Shown: positions 53,805 through 63,015, counted from the stretch's first letter. The stretch: DNA of 64,000 bases from Candidatus Aalborgicola bjergmarkensis (GCA_016708725.1 JADJFE010000006.1:1-64000); one strand, 5' to 3'. The notes: a model not told the origin generated them from the letters alone. Program-made: numbers and translations.

Positions 53805-54484
53805 AGTACAAGCGCTCCGGAAAAAGCATCAATAATGGCGCGGATGCGCGCGCGCTTGAGCTTGAGCGCTGCCTGGTTGACCACCAGATGCGAGCTGATG
53901 TCCATGATGTGCTCAACCTCGATCAACTGGTTGGCCTTGAGCGTGCTGCCGGTGGACACCAGGTCCACAATCGCATCGGCCATGCCGACCAGGGGAGCGA
54001 GCTCCATGCTGCCATAGAGCTTGATGAGGTCCACGTGCACGCCCTTGGTGGCAAAGAATTCGCGTGCAATGGCCACGTATTTGGTGGCTACCCGCAAGCG
54101 CGCACCCTGGCGCACGGCGTTGGCGTAGTCAAAATCCGCCCGTACCGCCACGCTGATGCGGCATTTGGCAATCTGCAGGTCCAGCGGCTGGTACAAACCC
54201 GTGCCCGTGGCACCGCCCCAGTCCATGCCATGCTCCAGCAAGGTGTCCTTGCCGGTAATGCCCATGTCGGCGCCACCGTTTTGTACATAGGGTGGCACGT
54301 CGGTGGCGCGCACGACCAGCAGGCGCACGTCAGGCATATTGGTCGTCAGAATCAGTTTGCGCGACTTTTCCGGGTCGTCCAGCACTTCGATGCCGGCAGC
54401 GGCCAAGAGTGGCAGGGTTTCTTCAAAAATGCGTCCTTTGGACAGCGCCAGGGTAATCATGGTCATCATGGGATTTGCGTTCAT
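53801..54484 (-). CDS. hisG: ATP phosphoribosyltransferase, short form
   Basis: First step of histidine synthesis. The 227-residue protein is the short HisG form (ITLALSKGRIFEETLPLL at the start, GGADMGITGKD, VDLVSTGSTLKAN), lacking the C-terminal regulatory domain, so it should need HisZ, which is not in the window. Start chosen at 54484; two further ATG codons lie 15 and 18 bases inside. Confidence 0.93.
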   Translation of the reverse strand: MNANPMMTMITLALSKGRIFEETLPLLAAAGIEVLDDPEKSRKLILTTNMPDVRLLVVRATDVPPYVQNGGADMGITGKDTLLEHGMDWGGATGTGLYQPLDLQIAKCRISVAVRADFDYANAVRQGARLRVATKYVAIAREFFATKGVHVDLIKLYGSMELAPLVGMADAIVDLVSTGSTLKANQLIEVEHIMDISSHLVVNQAALKLKRARIRAIIDAFSGALVL

Positions 54485-54506
54485 GGCGTGATTATCGGGC
54501 CTTGGA

Positions 54507-55064
54507 TCACAACACGATGTCCTGGTACACATCCGCAACAGCCAGATGCAAATCCACGGACTCCAGTAAAAAACGGTCTTGCGCGCCCCATAACTCCAGG
54601 TCCCATCCGCTGCGCTTGCGGTAAATCTCAACCCGTTGCGAATCCTGCGTTACCAGAACATACTCTTCCAGACTGGCCAGTTTGCGGTAATCATGGAATT
54701 TTTCTGCCCGGTCCCTGCGCTCGGTCGCGTTGGATAACACCTCCACGATGAGCGTTGGCTCCTGGTTGTAAAGATCGTGGCCGTTTTTTTCACAGCTCAC
54801 ATGGACATCCGGGTAGTAAAAAAAGGTATCCGTCTGGGTCAGGATGCCGACTTTCATGTCGGAACCAAAGACCTGGCATGGCGTGCCACGCAAGTGGTTG
54901 TACAGAAGATTGGCAAGCGCCATGCTGATGAGGTTATGCGCCCGCCTGGCACCCGTCATGGCGTACACCGCGCCGTTGGCATATTCGTATTTCACATCAC
55001 TGACCAACTCGCCTTCCAGGTACTCGTGGATGGGAATAGGTAGTTTCCTGGCAATGTTGGGCAT
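54507..55064 (-). CDS. Uma2-family putative endonuclease
   Basis: A 185-residue protein of the Uma2 (DUF820) PD-(D/E)XK nuclease group. Motifs: YEYANGAVYAMTGA, then YYPDVHVSCE and PTLIVEVLS, which supply the predicted Asp, Glu and following hydrophobic strand. Uma2 genes are numerous and often mobile; function is generally unknown. It sits between murA and hisG, which are usually neighbours. Confidence 0.85.
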   Translation of the reverse strand: MPNIARKLPIPIHEYLEGELVSDVKYEYANGAVYAMTGARRAHNLISMALANLLYNHLRGTPCQVFGSDMKVGILTQTDTFFYYPDVHVSCEKNGHDLYNQEPTLIVEVLSNATERRDRAEKFHDYRKLASLEEYVLVTQDSQRVEIYRKRSGWDLELWGAQDRFLLESVDLHLAVADVYQDIVL

Positions 55065-55090
55065 GGCATTACTCGTACATTACGCGCACA

Positions 55091-56356
55091 TCATCGGATG
55101 CGCTCAATGTCGGCGCCGATGCCGCGCAGCTTGGCTTCCATGTGGTCATAGCCGCGATCCAGATGGTAGATGCGGTCCACGACTGTTTCGCCGTCGGCCA
55201 CCAGACCGGCAATCACCAGACTGGCCGAAGCGCGCAGATCAGTCGCCATGACGGTGGCACCCGATAAGCGTTCCACGCCTTCCACCACCGCCACCTTGCC
55301 GTCTATCTGGATAGTGGCACCCAGCCGCACCAGCTCATTGACGTGCATGAAGCGGTTTTCAAAAATGGTCTCTGTCGCACGGCTGTTGCCGTGTGAAATG
55401 CAGTTGAGCGCCATGAACTGGGCTTGCATATCGGTTGGGAAACCGGGGTATTCCGAGGTGCGAAAACTCTGCGCCTTGAGTCTGCCCTGTGACTGCACCC
55501 GGATGCCGCCCGGCACGGCGCTGACGGTAGCCCCCGCATCGCGCAGTTTTTCGACCACGGCATCCAGATGGTCAATGCAGCCGTTTTTCAACACCACGTC
55601 GCCACCTGTCGCCGCTACAGCGCACAGGAAGGTGCCCGCTTCGATCCGGTCGGCAACCACCGTATGCGTGCAGCCCCGCAGCGACTCCACGCCCTGGATG
55701 CGGATGCGGCTGCTGCCGTGGCCCTCGATTTTTGCCCCCATCTGGATCAGCATTTCCGCCAGATCGGGAATTTCCGGCTCCTGCGCCGCGTTTTCCAGAA
55801 TGGTCTCGCCTTCGGCCAGACTTGCTGCCATCAGAAAGTTTTCGGTGCCGGTCACGGTAATCATGTCGGTTGCGATGCGCGCGCCGTGCAGCCGGGTGCG
55901 GCCCTTGGGCAAATGCGCGATCATGTAGCCATGCTCGACGCGAATCTCGGCGCCCATTGCCGAAAGCCCCTTGAGGTGCTGGTCCACCGGGCGCGAGCCA
56001 ATGGCGCAGCCTCCGGGCAGTGACACCGTGGCCTCGCCATGGCGCGCCAGCAAAGGCCCCAGCACCAGCACCGACGCGCGCATGGTCTTGACCAGCTCAT
56101 AAGGCGCTTCAGGTGAGCTCAAGGCGCTGGCATCCAGCCGCACCGTGCCGTCGGCGTTGTGCTCGGCCTGTACGCCCATGTTGCGAATCAATGTGAGCAT
56201 GGTGGACACATCGCGCAGACCCGGCACATTGCGCAAGGTCACGCTCTCGTCCGTCAACAGGGCGGCACACAGTTCAGGCAAGGCCGCATTTTTAGCGCCG
56301 GAAATCGGCACCTCGCCATGCAAGGGGCCGTTGGCGCGAATCAGAAGTTTATCCAT
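55091..56356 (-). CDS. murA: UDP-N-acetylglucosamine 1-carboxyvinyltransferase
   Basis: First committed step of peptidoglycan synthesis; target of fosfomycin. The 421-residue protein has the active-site cysteine in LPGGCAIGSRPVD (Cys117, the fosfomycin site) and FPTDMQAQFMAL. The family start MDKLLIRANGPL is at 56356. Confidence 0.96.
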   Translation of the reverse strand: MDKLLIRANGPLHGEVPISGAKNAALPELCAALLTDESVTLRNVPGLRDVSTMLTLIRNMGVQAEHNADGTVRLDASALSSPEAPYELVKTMRASVLVLGPLLARHGEATVSLPGGCAIGSRPVDQHLKGLSAMGAEIRVEHGYMIAHLPKGRTRLHGARIATDMITVTGTENFLMAASLAEGETILENAAQEPEIPDLAEMLIQMGAKIEGHGSSRIRIQGVESLRGCTHTVVADRIEAGTFLCAVAATGGDVVLKNGCIDHLDAVVEKLRDAGATVSAVPGGIRVQSQGRLKAQSFRTSEYPGFPTDMQAQFMALNCISHGNSRATETIFENRFMHVNELVRLGATIQIDGKVAVVEGVERLSGATVMATDLRASASLVIAGLVADGETVVDRIYHLDRGYDHMEAKLRGIGADIERIR

Positions 56357-56373
56357 TGTTTATTCATTCATCG

Positions 56374-56433
56374 TTAAGAGCCGACAAGAGACGAGATGAT
56401 GTTGGTGTCGAGAAAAACCGCTCTAGCGCTCAT
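56374..56433 (-). pseudogene. Truncated VapC-type (PIN domain) toxin remnant
   Basis: A 19-codon frame begins ATGA-coupled to the antitoxin gene and reads MSARAVFLDTNIISSLVGS then stop. VFLDTNIISSL is the first strand and first acidic residue of a PIN nuclease; the remaining roughly 110 residues are missing, with murA starting 18 bases later. Confidence 0.75.
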
Positions 56434-56677
56434 TGGCTTCGTCCCGGTTGAATTTGAAGCCAGTTAAGTCCAATTTCAGCGCACTCAACCGCGCCTTCGG
56501 TGGCGATTGAATGATCTCACGCATAAGCGCCACGCCTTCATCCATTTTTCTTTGCGCTGCTGCCTGGTCGCGTGCGCGCAAAAACTCGGCAAAGTCCAGT
56601 ACCTCGGCCTGACGCTGCTCCGTCAATTGCGCCACTGTTTCGTCAATGCGTTGCTTTAATTGCGTGTTCATGTTCAC
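56423..56677 (-). CDS. VapB-like (DUF2281-type) antitoxin
   Basis: An 84-residue small protein with a helical N-terminal VAQLTEQRQAEVLDFAEFLRA typical of DUF2281/VapB antitoxins, then a C-terminal toxin-binding-like region. It overlaps the truncated VapC start by ATGA. With no active toxin it is either a relic or a free regulator. Confidence 0.7.
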   Translation of the reverse strand: MNMNTQLKQRIDETVAQLTEQRQAEVLDFAEFLRARDQAAAQRKMDEGVALMREIIQSPPKARLSALKLDLTGFKFNRDEANER

Positions 56678-56703
56678 CTCGCTTGTTCATAAAACTCCCA
56701 AAA

Positions 56704-56750
56704 ACATAGCTGCCCCCGCACGCTGCACAAGCGGTACAGCCCAATTTTGC
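56704..56750 (+). repeat. Dispersed repeat, single arm
   Basis: ACATAGC, 4 bases, CCCGC, then about 14 bases, AAGCGGTACAGCCCAATTTTGC: close to the large-copy arms and in their plus orientation. It lies between the two toxin-antitoxin gene pairs. Confidence 0.7.
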
Positions 56751-56791
56751 ATCGCCAGCGCCTTTCCATGCGGCATGCTGCATGTCCTGCG

Positions 56792-57094
56792 TCAGGAGAA
56801 TGGAATAACTCCCGCCTCTTTTTGGTGTCGCACAGCAAGGATCGTGACTGTATCCAGGTCGATACGGTAGCGCGCCACGTAGCCACTGTCCCCGAAGTCG
56901 ATGATCCACTCGCGGAATTCGTCTGGCATGCCCTCTATTGGGCGACCGATGCCGGGCTGTTGCCCCAGCAACCTTACCCCTTGGCGAATGGACTTCGCTG
57001 CCCGCTTGGCGGCATCGAGGTTTTTTGGAGCCAGGAAGCGATAGAGGCGCTGCACATCCAGTAGCGCCGAGGGTGCCCAGATCAGGAGTGACAT
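56792..57094 (-). CDS. ParE/RelE-family toxin
   Basis: A 100-residue protein of the ParE/RelE fold: IWAPSALLDVQRLYRFLAPK at the start, then GQQPGIGRPIEGMPDEFREW and YRIDLDTVTILAVRHQKEA. ParE poisons gyrase and RelE cleaves mRNA; which one this does is not evident. It overlaps its antitoxin gene by 13 bases. Confidence 0.85.
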   Translation of the reverse strand: MSLLIWAPSALLDVQRLYRFLAPKNLDAAKRAAKSIRQGVRLLGQQPGIGRPIEGMPDEFREWIIDFGDSGYVARYRIDLDTVTILAVRHQKEAGVIPFS

Positions 57095-57372
57095 TGCGGT
57101 GGATCGGTGTCGTTGCCTTGTTCGAGCCTGGATAGCCAGACATCAGCCTCGTCAGAGCTTACATGCAGTCCGGTAGTGCGGTACTCTTCCCAAGCATCGC
57201 GTGTTGCCTGGCGGAATGCCTCCCGTTTTTCCTCGCGCTCGACATACTGGATGATCGCCTCGCGCATCAGCCAGTGTGGCGTGCGATGACGCGCATCAGC
57301 TAGGCGCTTCACACGGGCTTTCGTTTCCTCGTCGATCTTGATCGCCACAGGGCGAATTGCAGTAACAGCCAT
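57082..57372 (-). CDS. Ribbon-helix-helix antitoxin of the ParE-type pair
   Basis: A 96-residue antitoxin. The N-terminal RPVAIKIDEETKARVKRLAD and HRTPHWLMREAIIQYV form a typical ribbon-helix-helix, followed by a disordered acidic toxin-binding tail. The ATG at 57372 (MAVTAIRP) is preferred over a TTG four codons earlier. Confidence 0.83.
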   Translation of the reverse strand: MAVTAIRPVAIKIDEETKARVKRLADARHRTPHWLMREAIIQYVEREEKREAFRQATRDAWEEYRTTGLHVSSDEADVWLSRLEQGNDTDPPQCHS

Positions 57373-57392
57373 AGCAACACCCAAAGTATCAA

Positions 57393-57416
57393 AAGGTATT
57401 ACCTTATCATACCTTA
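57393..57416. promoter_or_regulatory. Probable operator of the toxin-antitoxin pair
   Basis: A palindrome AAGGTATTACCTT (57393-57405) followed by a second half-site TACCTT (57410-57415), 20 bases upstream of the antitoxin start. Antitoxins of this type usually bind such repeats. It also overlaps the stop codon of the RND transporter gene. Confidence 0.5.
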
Positions 57417-60400
57417 ATGTGCTTTCGTCACCCTGAACCAGGCGGCATACATGGCGGGCAGTGCCAGCAGGGTCAGAACCGTGGCCACAATCAGGCCACC
57501 CATGATGGCAACCGCCATGGGGCCCCAGAATACCGAGCGTGACAGTGGGATCATGGCCAGAACGGCTGCAGCAGCGGTAAGCACGATGGGGCGCAGCCGA
57601 CGCACGGTGGACTCGACGATGGCGTCCCAGGTCGGCACGCCCGCCGCGCGGTCCTGCTCAATCTGATCAATCAGAATCACCGAATTGCGCTGGATCATGC
57701 CCATCAGGGCAATCACGCCCAGCAGGGCGACAAAGCCGAAAGGCCGACCCGATATCAAAAGCGCTGCCGCCACACCGGCAACGCCCAGCGGGCCGGTCAA
57801 AAACACCAGCATGGCGCGGCTGAAGCTGTGCAATTGCAGCATGAGCAGGGTGAAGGTGATGAACAGCATGGTGGGAAGACCCGCAAGGATGGAGGAGGAG
57901 CCTTTGCTGCTTTCTTCCACCGCGCCAGCCACTTCGATGCGGTGGGCCGTCCAGCCCCTGGCTTGCCAACTGGCTTCCAGTTCCCGCAGTTTGGGCAAGA
58001 GTTCAGCGGTGACGGTTGCACCCTGCAGGCCTTCGACAATATCGCCCTGCACGGTAATCGCATAGTCGCGGCGGTCACGCCAGAGCACGCCGGGCTCCCA
58101 GTTGAAGCTGGGCTTGGCAATCTGGGTCAAGGGGATGGATTTGCCGCTGGCCGTGGGCAAATAGGCGTTGCCGATGTCGGTGATGGCGCTGCGCTCATCC
58201 AGCGGCTGGCGCAGCACGATTTCAATCAGCTTGTCGCCTTCGCGGTACTGCCCGACCGTCGTACCCGACAAAATGGTGCGCGAGGACAGGGCTATCGACT
58301 GGCTGCTCACACCCAGCGCGCGCGCCTTGGCTTGGTCCACCTCCAGACGCAGTACCTTGACCGACTCGTTCCAGTTGTCGTTCACGCCGCGCATGTTGGG
58401 GCTGGCGCGCAAAATGGCCTTGACCTCATCGGCGCGCGCACGCAGCGTCGTGGGGTCACCCCCGACCACCCGGAACTGCACGGGGTAGGGCACGGGCGGG
58501 CCGTTGGGCAGTATCTTGATCCGGGCGCGTACCTCGGGGAACTCCTGTGCCAGGAGTGCCGGCAAGCGAATGCGCAGGGGGTCGCGCAATTTCAGTTCCT
58601 TGGGCAGGATGATGAATTGCGACACGTTGGTTTGCTGAAAAATGGCATCCAGCGGCAAATAAAAGCGCGGCACGCCCGAGCCCACCCAGGTGGTCACGTT
58701 TTCGACTTCGGCTTCTTGCATCAAGCGTGCTTCGATGCGTTTGGTCGTTGCTTCGTTGGCCGCAAACGACGTGCCTTCGGCGTACCAGACATCCAGCAGG
58801 ATTTCGGGGCGCGACGAGTCGGGGAAGAATTGCTGCTGCACCTTGCCCATGCCCACAATACCCAGCGCAAAAAGCAGCAGCGTGGCGCCAATGGTGATCC
58901 AGCGGTGCTGCACACACCCATTCACCATGGTGCGAAAGCCGTTGTAAAACGGGGTGTCGAACAACTCATGCGGCTGCTCACCCATGCCCTTGGGCTTGGC
59001 CTTGAGCAGCACCGTTCCCATGTAGGGCACGAAGAACACCGAGACAATCCAGCTCAAGACCAGCGCCAGCACCGTGACACCGAAAATCGCAAAGGTGTAT
59101 TCCCCCACAGCCGAGCGCGCCATGCCGATGGGCAAAAAGCCCACGGCGGTAATCAAGGTGCCGGTCAGCATGGGCATGGCGGTGATTTCGTAGGCAAAGG
59201 TGGCTGCGCGCACCTTGTCGTAGCCTTCTTCCATCTTGCGCACCATCATTTCCACGGCGATGATGGCATCGTCCACCAGCAGCCCCAGTGCAATAATGAG
59301 CGAGCCCAGTGAAATCTTGTGCAGACCGATGCCCCAGTAATACATGCCCAAAAAGGTGACGGCCAGCACCAGCGGGATGGTGATGCCCACCACCAGCCCA
59401 GGGCGTAGATCGACGGAGTAGCGCGTGTACCAGTGGCCAGCATGGATGCGCTTGCGTAGCCCCAGGCTGACAAAACTCACCCCCAGCACGATGATGATCG
59501 CCTCGACCAGAGTCGCCACGAATTCATTGACCGAGCGGGCCACGGCCGTCGGCTGGTCCTGCACGTCGATGAGGCGGATGCCAGCGGGCAGCGTCTTGCC
59601 AATTGCCTGGGTCGTCGCTTTCAGTGCGCGGCCCATGGCGATGATGTCGCCACCCTTGTTCATGGAAACGCCCAGGGCAATGACCTGTTGCCCCTGAAAG
59701 CGCACCTTGACCTGCGCCGGGTCGATGTAGCCGCGCCGGATTTCGGCAATATCGCCCAGGCGCAGCTGGTTGCCGGAGGCGCCACGAATCGGCATGGCGC
59801 GCAGCTCATCCTCCGCCTCGAACTGCCCGCTCACGCGCACTTGCAGCACATCCAGTGGCGTTTGCATCGTGCCGGCGCCTTCAATGGCATTTTGCTGGTT
59901 CAACTGTGCGAACACCTGGTTCAGGTCCAGCCCCATTTGCGCCAGGCGTTTTTGCGAAATCTCGATATAGAGTTTTTCGTCCTGCACGCCAAAGAGTTCC
60001 ACCTTGTTGACATCCTTGACGGTCAACAACTTCTGGCGCACCTCGTCGGCCACGGTCTTGACCTCGGCATCGCTGAAACCATCGGCCTGCAGCGCATAAA
60101 TCACGCCATAGACATCGCCAAACTCGTCGTTGAAAAACGGGCCTTGCACACCGCCGGGCAGGCTAAAACGCATGTCGCCCACCTTCTTGCGCACCGTGTA
60201 CCAGGTGTTGGACACGTCCGTGCCGCGCGTGGAGTCCTTGACCTGGAACAAAATGGTGGTCTCACCGGGCTTGGAGTAGCTGCGAATCTTGTCGGCGTTG
60301 GGCACTTCCTGCAAGGTGCGCTCGATCTTGTCTGCCACCTGCTCGGCCATCTGCTGCGCGCTGGCACCCGGCCAGAAGGCGCGCACCACCATCAGGCGAA

Positions 60401-60578
60401 ACACAAACGGCGGGTCTTCATCCTGGCCGAGCTGAAAGTAGGCAGCTCCACCCAGCAGCATCAGCACGATCATCAGGAATTTGGTCAACGGCGCATGGTT
60501 TACCGCCCAACGCGATAGGTTAAAACCCTTTTCGGGATGCAGGTGTTGGTCGCGCATGCCACTTCTCACTTTGTTCAC
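57414..60578 (-). CDS. RND efflux transporter permease (HAE1/AcrB-like)
   Basis: A 1054-residue inner-membrane proton-drug antiporter. Twelve membrane helices are expected; the first starts near residue 35 (TKFLMIVLMLLGGAAYF) and a large periplasmic loop follows. LVDDAIIAVEMMVRKMEEG carries the family acidic pair in TM4, and GFVALLGVIALMGMIQRNSVILIDQ is typical. It overlaps the adaptor gene by ATGA. No outer-membrane factor is present nearby; the substrate is unknown. Confidence 0.92.
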   Translation of the reverse strand: MNKVRSGMRDQHLHPEKGFNLSRWAVNHAPLTKFLMIVLMLLGGAAYFQLGQDEDPPFVFRLMVVRAFWPGASAQQMAEQVADKIERTLQEVPNADKIRSYSKPGETTILFQVKDSTRGTDVSNTWYTVRKKVGDMRFSLPGGVQGPFFNDEFGDVYGVIYALQADGFSDAEVKTVADEVRQKLLTVKDVNKVELFGVQDEKLYIEISQKRLAQMGLDLNQVFAQLNQQNAIEGAGTMQTPLDVLQVRVSGQFEAEDELRAMPIRGASGNQLRLGDIAEIRRGYIDPAQVKVRFQGQQVIALGVSMNKGGDIIAMGRALKATTQAIGKTLPAGIRLIDVQDQPTAVARSVNEFVATLVEAIIIVLGVSFVSLGLRKRIHAGHWYTRYSVDLRPGLVVGITIPLVLAVTFLGMYYWGIGLHKISLGSLIIALGLLVDDAIIAVEMMVRKMEEGYDKVRAATFAYEITAMPMLTGTLITAVGFLPIGMARSAVGEYTFAIFGVTVLALVLSWIVSVFFVPYMGTVLLKAKPKGMGEQPHELFDTPFYNGFRTMVNGCVQHRWITIGATLLLFALGIVGMGKVQQQFFPDSSRPEILLDVWYAEGTSFAANEATTKRIEARLMQEAEVENVTTWVGSGVPRFYLPLDAIFQQTNVSQFIILPKELKLRDPLRIRLPALLAQEFPEVRARIKILPNGPPVPYPVQFRVVGGDPTTLRARADEVKAILRASPNMRGVNDNWNESVKVLRLEVDQAKARALGVSSQSIALSSRTILSGTTVGQYREGDKLIEIVLRQPLDERSAITDIGNAYLPTASGKSIPLTQIAKPSFNWEPGVLWRDRRDYAITVQGDIVEGLQGATVTAELLPKLRELEASWQARGWTAHRIEVAGAVEESSKGSSSILAGLPTMLFITFTLLMLQLHSFSRAMLVFLTGPLGVAGVAAALLISGRPFGFVALLGVIALMGMIQRNSVILIDQIEQDRAAGVPTWDAIVESTVRRLRPIVLTAAAAVLAMIPLSRSVFWGPMAVAIMGGLIVATVLTLLALPAMYAAWFRVTKAH

Positions 60579-61738
60579 TTCTTCTGGCCGCTGGCGGCAG
60601 TTTCTGGCTCTGATGGAGTCGCTACTCCTTTAATAGCTGTACCCGCCCTATCCACGGGAACCGTCGCCGGTTTTTCCTTATAAAGTGTCACTTTCTGACC
60701 GGGCGAGAGCACATGTGCACCTGCAATCACCACCTGCATGCCCGGCAGCAGACCTTCCGTCAGCACCACCTCGTTGCCATCGGCGGTGGCAACAAGCACA
60801 GGCTGGAGCTTGACGGTCATGCTGGAGGGGTCAAGCACCCATACGGCGGTGGATTTTCCGTCCTGGCGCAAGGCGCTGGTGGGCAGTTTGATGACGGAAA
60901 TACCACGCAGACTCAGGGCGTGGGGCGCAACCGAGACGGTGCTGCCCAGCGGCAAGTCCCTTTGCGGGTCCATGGACACCTTGACAATGAACGTCCGTGT
61001 CACGGGGTCGGCACTGGCGGCCACCTCGCGGACCTGGCCCTGGATGGATGTATCCGAACCCCAGGCGTGTATGTCCACCTTGGAGCCGGTCTCCACCATC
61101 CCCACCCGGTCTTCGGGCACCGCAAACACCACATCCCTGGGGCCATCCTGCGCGATGCGCACCACGGGTGTCCCGGCCATCAGCACCTGACCCGGTTCGG
61201 CTTCCACGGCGGTAATCACGCCCGAGACATCGGCTAGCAAGGTCGTATAGGCCGCCTGATTGCCCTGTACCGTTCCTTGCGCCTGGGCCTGGTCCACCTG
61301 GGCCTGCGCGGCTTTCAGTGCGGCCTCGCGCCGCTCCAGCTCGGCGCTGCTGATGAAGTTTTGCGCGCGCAACTCCTGGAAACGTTTGAAGTCCGCTGCG
61401 GCCAGATCGCGGTTGGTCGTGGCTTGAGCCAGTTGTGCCTTGGCCGATTGCAGCCCCAGCAGGAAGTCTTGCGGGTCAAGCTGTGCCAGGGTATCGCCTT
61501 TTTTGACCCGTTGCCCCAGCTCCGCCTGGCGCCGCATCAACTTGCCCGCCACCCGAAACCCCAGCCGGGAATCGACCCTGGCGCGCACCTCGCCCGCAAA
61601 CTCGGCCCCCGAGCGCATGGTATCGACCCCCACGGTGACCACTTTCACCGCCCGGATCGGCTCCTCATTCGGGACGGGTTTGGAGCAGCCCACCAGGAGA
61701 GTAAGCAGCGAGAATAGCGCAGCAGAGGTTCTGAACAT
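60575..61738 (-). CDS. RND efflux periplasmic adaptor lipoprotein
   Basis: A 387-residue membrane-fusion protein with lipobox LVGC (Cys18). The lipoyl/hairpin region (about 60-190, with ADFKRFQELRAQNFISSAEL in the coiled-coil hairpin) and beta-barrel are in the usual order. The last 25 residues (PSEPETAASGQKK end) are low complexity and contain a repeat core. First gene of the efflux pair. Confidence 0.9.
   Translation of the reverse strand: MFRTSAALFSLLTLLVGCSKPVPNEEPIRAVKVVTVGVDTMRSGAEFAGEVRARVDSRLGFRVAGKLMRRQAELGQRVKKGDTLAQLDPQDFLLGLQSAKAQLAQATTNRDLAAADFKRFQELRAQNFISSAELERREAALKAAQAQVDQAQAQGTVQGNQAAYTTLLADVSGVITAVEAEPGQVLMAGTPVVRIAQDGPRDVVFAVPEDRVGMVETGSKVDIHAWGSDTSIQGQVREVAASADPVTRTFIVKVSMDPQRDLPLGSTVSVAPHALSLRGISVIKLPTSALRQDGKSTAVWVLDPSSMTVKLQPVLVATADGNEVVLTEGLLPGMQVVIAGAHVLSPGQKVTLYKEKPATVPVDRAGTAIKGVATPSEPETAASGQKK
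60629..60647 (+). repeat. Repeat core embedded in the adaptor gene
   Basis: TTTAATAGC, 4 bases, CCCGC on the strand opposite the adaptor gene, encoding AGTAIKG near its C-terminus. The second half of the full arm is absent. Confidence 0.45.
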
Positions 61739-61762
61739 ACATATCTCCCGAAATTTGGTTGC

Positions 61763-62017
61763 CTATGTTTCTTGTGTTACCGCCCATTCGGCGGGCGTAA
61801 AGGTCTTCATCGACAGGGCGTGGACTTCGCCGCTTGTGATGCGATTGCCCAAGGTGGCGTAGACCCGCTGGTGGCGCTGGATAGCGCGCAGACCCTCAAA
61901 TGCGCTGGACACCAGCGTAGCGTACCAGTGGCGGCCATCGCCTTCCACCGCGCAGTGGGTACAGGGTAATCCGGCGGCAATAAGAGCCTGCAATTCTTCA
62001 GCGGTCATGGCGGTCAT
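61763..62017 (-). CDS. BolA/IbaG-family protein
   Basis: An 84-residue BolA-fold protein (AVEGDGRHWYATLVSSAFEG, then LGNRITSGEVHALSMKTF). BolA/IbaG proteins partner with monothiol glutaredoxins and affect envelope and iron handling. A longer in-frame start exists at 62089, but the ATG at 62017 (MTAMTAEEL) fits the family. Confidence 0.87.
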   Translation of the reverse strand: MTAMTAEELQALIAAGLPCTHCAVEGDGRHWYATLVSSAFEGLRAIQRHQRVYATLGNRITSGEVHALSMKTFTPAEWAVTQET

Positions 62018-62066
62018 GGGGTGCTCGTCGTTAATAGCGTTAAAGGTATGGGGAGGTATAGGAGGA

Positions 62067-62822
62067 TCAGCTACGGATTTTGTAGCCAATGCGCAGCAGG
62101 TACATGGCCAGCGCGCTGGTGACGAGCAAGGCCGCGCCCACGATTCCCAGACTCAACCAGGGCGAGGCATCGCTCTGGCCAAAAAAACCATAGCGGAATC
62201 CGTCGATCATGTAAAAGAAGGGGTTCAGGTGGCTTGCGGCCTGCCAGAACGCCGGTAGCGAGCCGATGGAGTAAAACACGCCACTCAAAAACGTCATGGG
62301 CATGATGATGAAATTCTGAAACGCCGCCAACTGGTCAAACTTTTCAGCCCACAAACCGGCAATCAAACCCAAAGCGCCCATGAGTGCAGCACCCAGCATG
62401 GCAAACACCACAATCCACACCGGCGCCACAAAAGTCAAAGGCGCAAAAAAGATGGCCACCACAAACACCCCGGCACCCACCACCAGGCCACGCACAATGC
62501 TGGAGCCTACATAGGCCACAAACCAGTGCCGGTGTGACAAGGGCGTGAGCAGCAAAAACACCAGATTGCCCATGATCTTGCTTTGAATCAACGACGAGGA
62601 ACTGTTGGCAAAGGCATTTTGCAGGATGCTCATCATCACCAGTCCCGGCACCAGAAAAGCGGTATAGCGCACGCTGTCGTACACCTTCACATGGTCTTCG
62701 AGCACATGGCCAAATATCAGCAGATACAGCATGGCCGTCAACACGGGCGCGGCGACAGTCTGGAACGCCACTTTCCAAAAGCGCAGCACTTCCTTGTACA
62801 GCAGCATCTGCCAGCCGGTCAT
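62067..62822 (-). CDS. ABC-2 type transporter permease
   Basis: A 251-residue membrane subunit with six helices and the ABC-2 signature GNLVFLLLTPLSHRHWFVAYV plus NFIIMPMTFLSGVFYS. In related bacteria it follows its ATPase gene and precedes bolA-murA; here the ATPase gene is not adjacent (an SDR gene on the other strand takes its place). The start at 62822 (MTGWQMLLY) is chosen over a longer frame. Confidence 0.9.
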   Translation of the reverse strand: MTGWQMLLYKEVLRFWKVAFQTVAAPVLTAMLYLLIFGHVLEDHVKVYDSVRYTAFLVPGLVMMSILQNAFANSSSSLIQSKIMGNLVFLLLTPLSHRHWFVAYVGSSIVRGLVVGAGVFVVAIFFAPLTFVAPVWIVVFAMLGAALMGALGLIAGLWAEKFDQLAAFQNFIIMPMTFLSGVFYSIGSLPAFWQAASHLNPFFYMIDGFRYGFFGQSDASPWLSLGIVGAALLVTSALAMYLLRIGYKIRS

Positions 62823-63015
62823 GGCGCAGCCTTTGCTGTACGGAGGTTTTGAAAGGGAGAGAAGAATATGGTGTGCATAAGGGAGCGGCAATTCTAAGCG
62901 AGTAGGGCAAAGGCACAGTACGGCGCTGATGTCCCCAGGCGTACCCAGGGTGTGCCATACTTGAACGCACGCTCTTGGGCGCTCCTATCCATCTTTCCCT
63001 ATCAAAGGGCTCGCC

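Noticed and set aside
57828..59312. Plus-strand frame of 494 codons opposite the RND permease
   Set aside because: His/Gly/Gln-rich translation typical of antisense frames in G+C-rich genes; no family resemblance.
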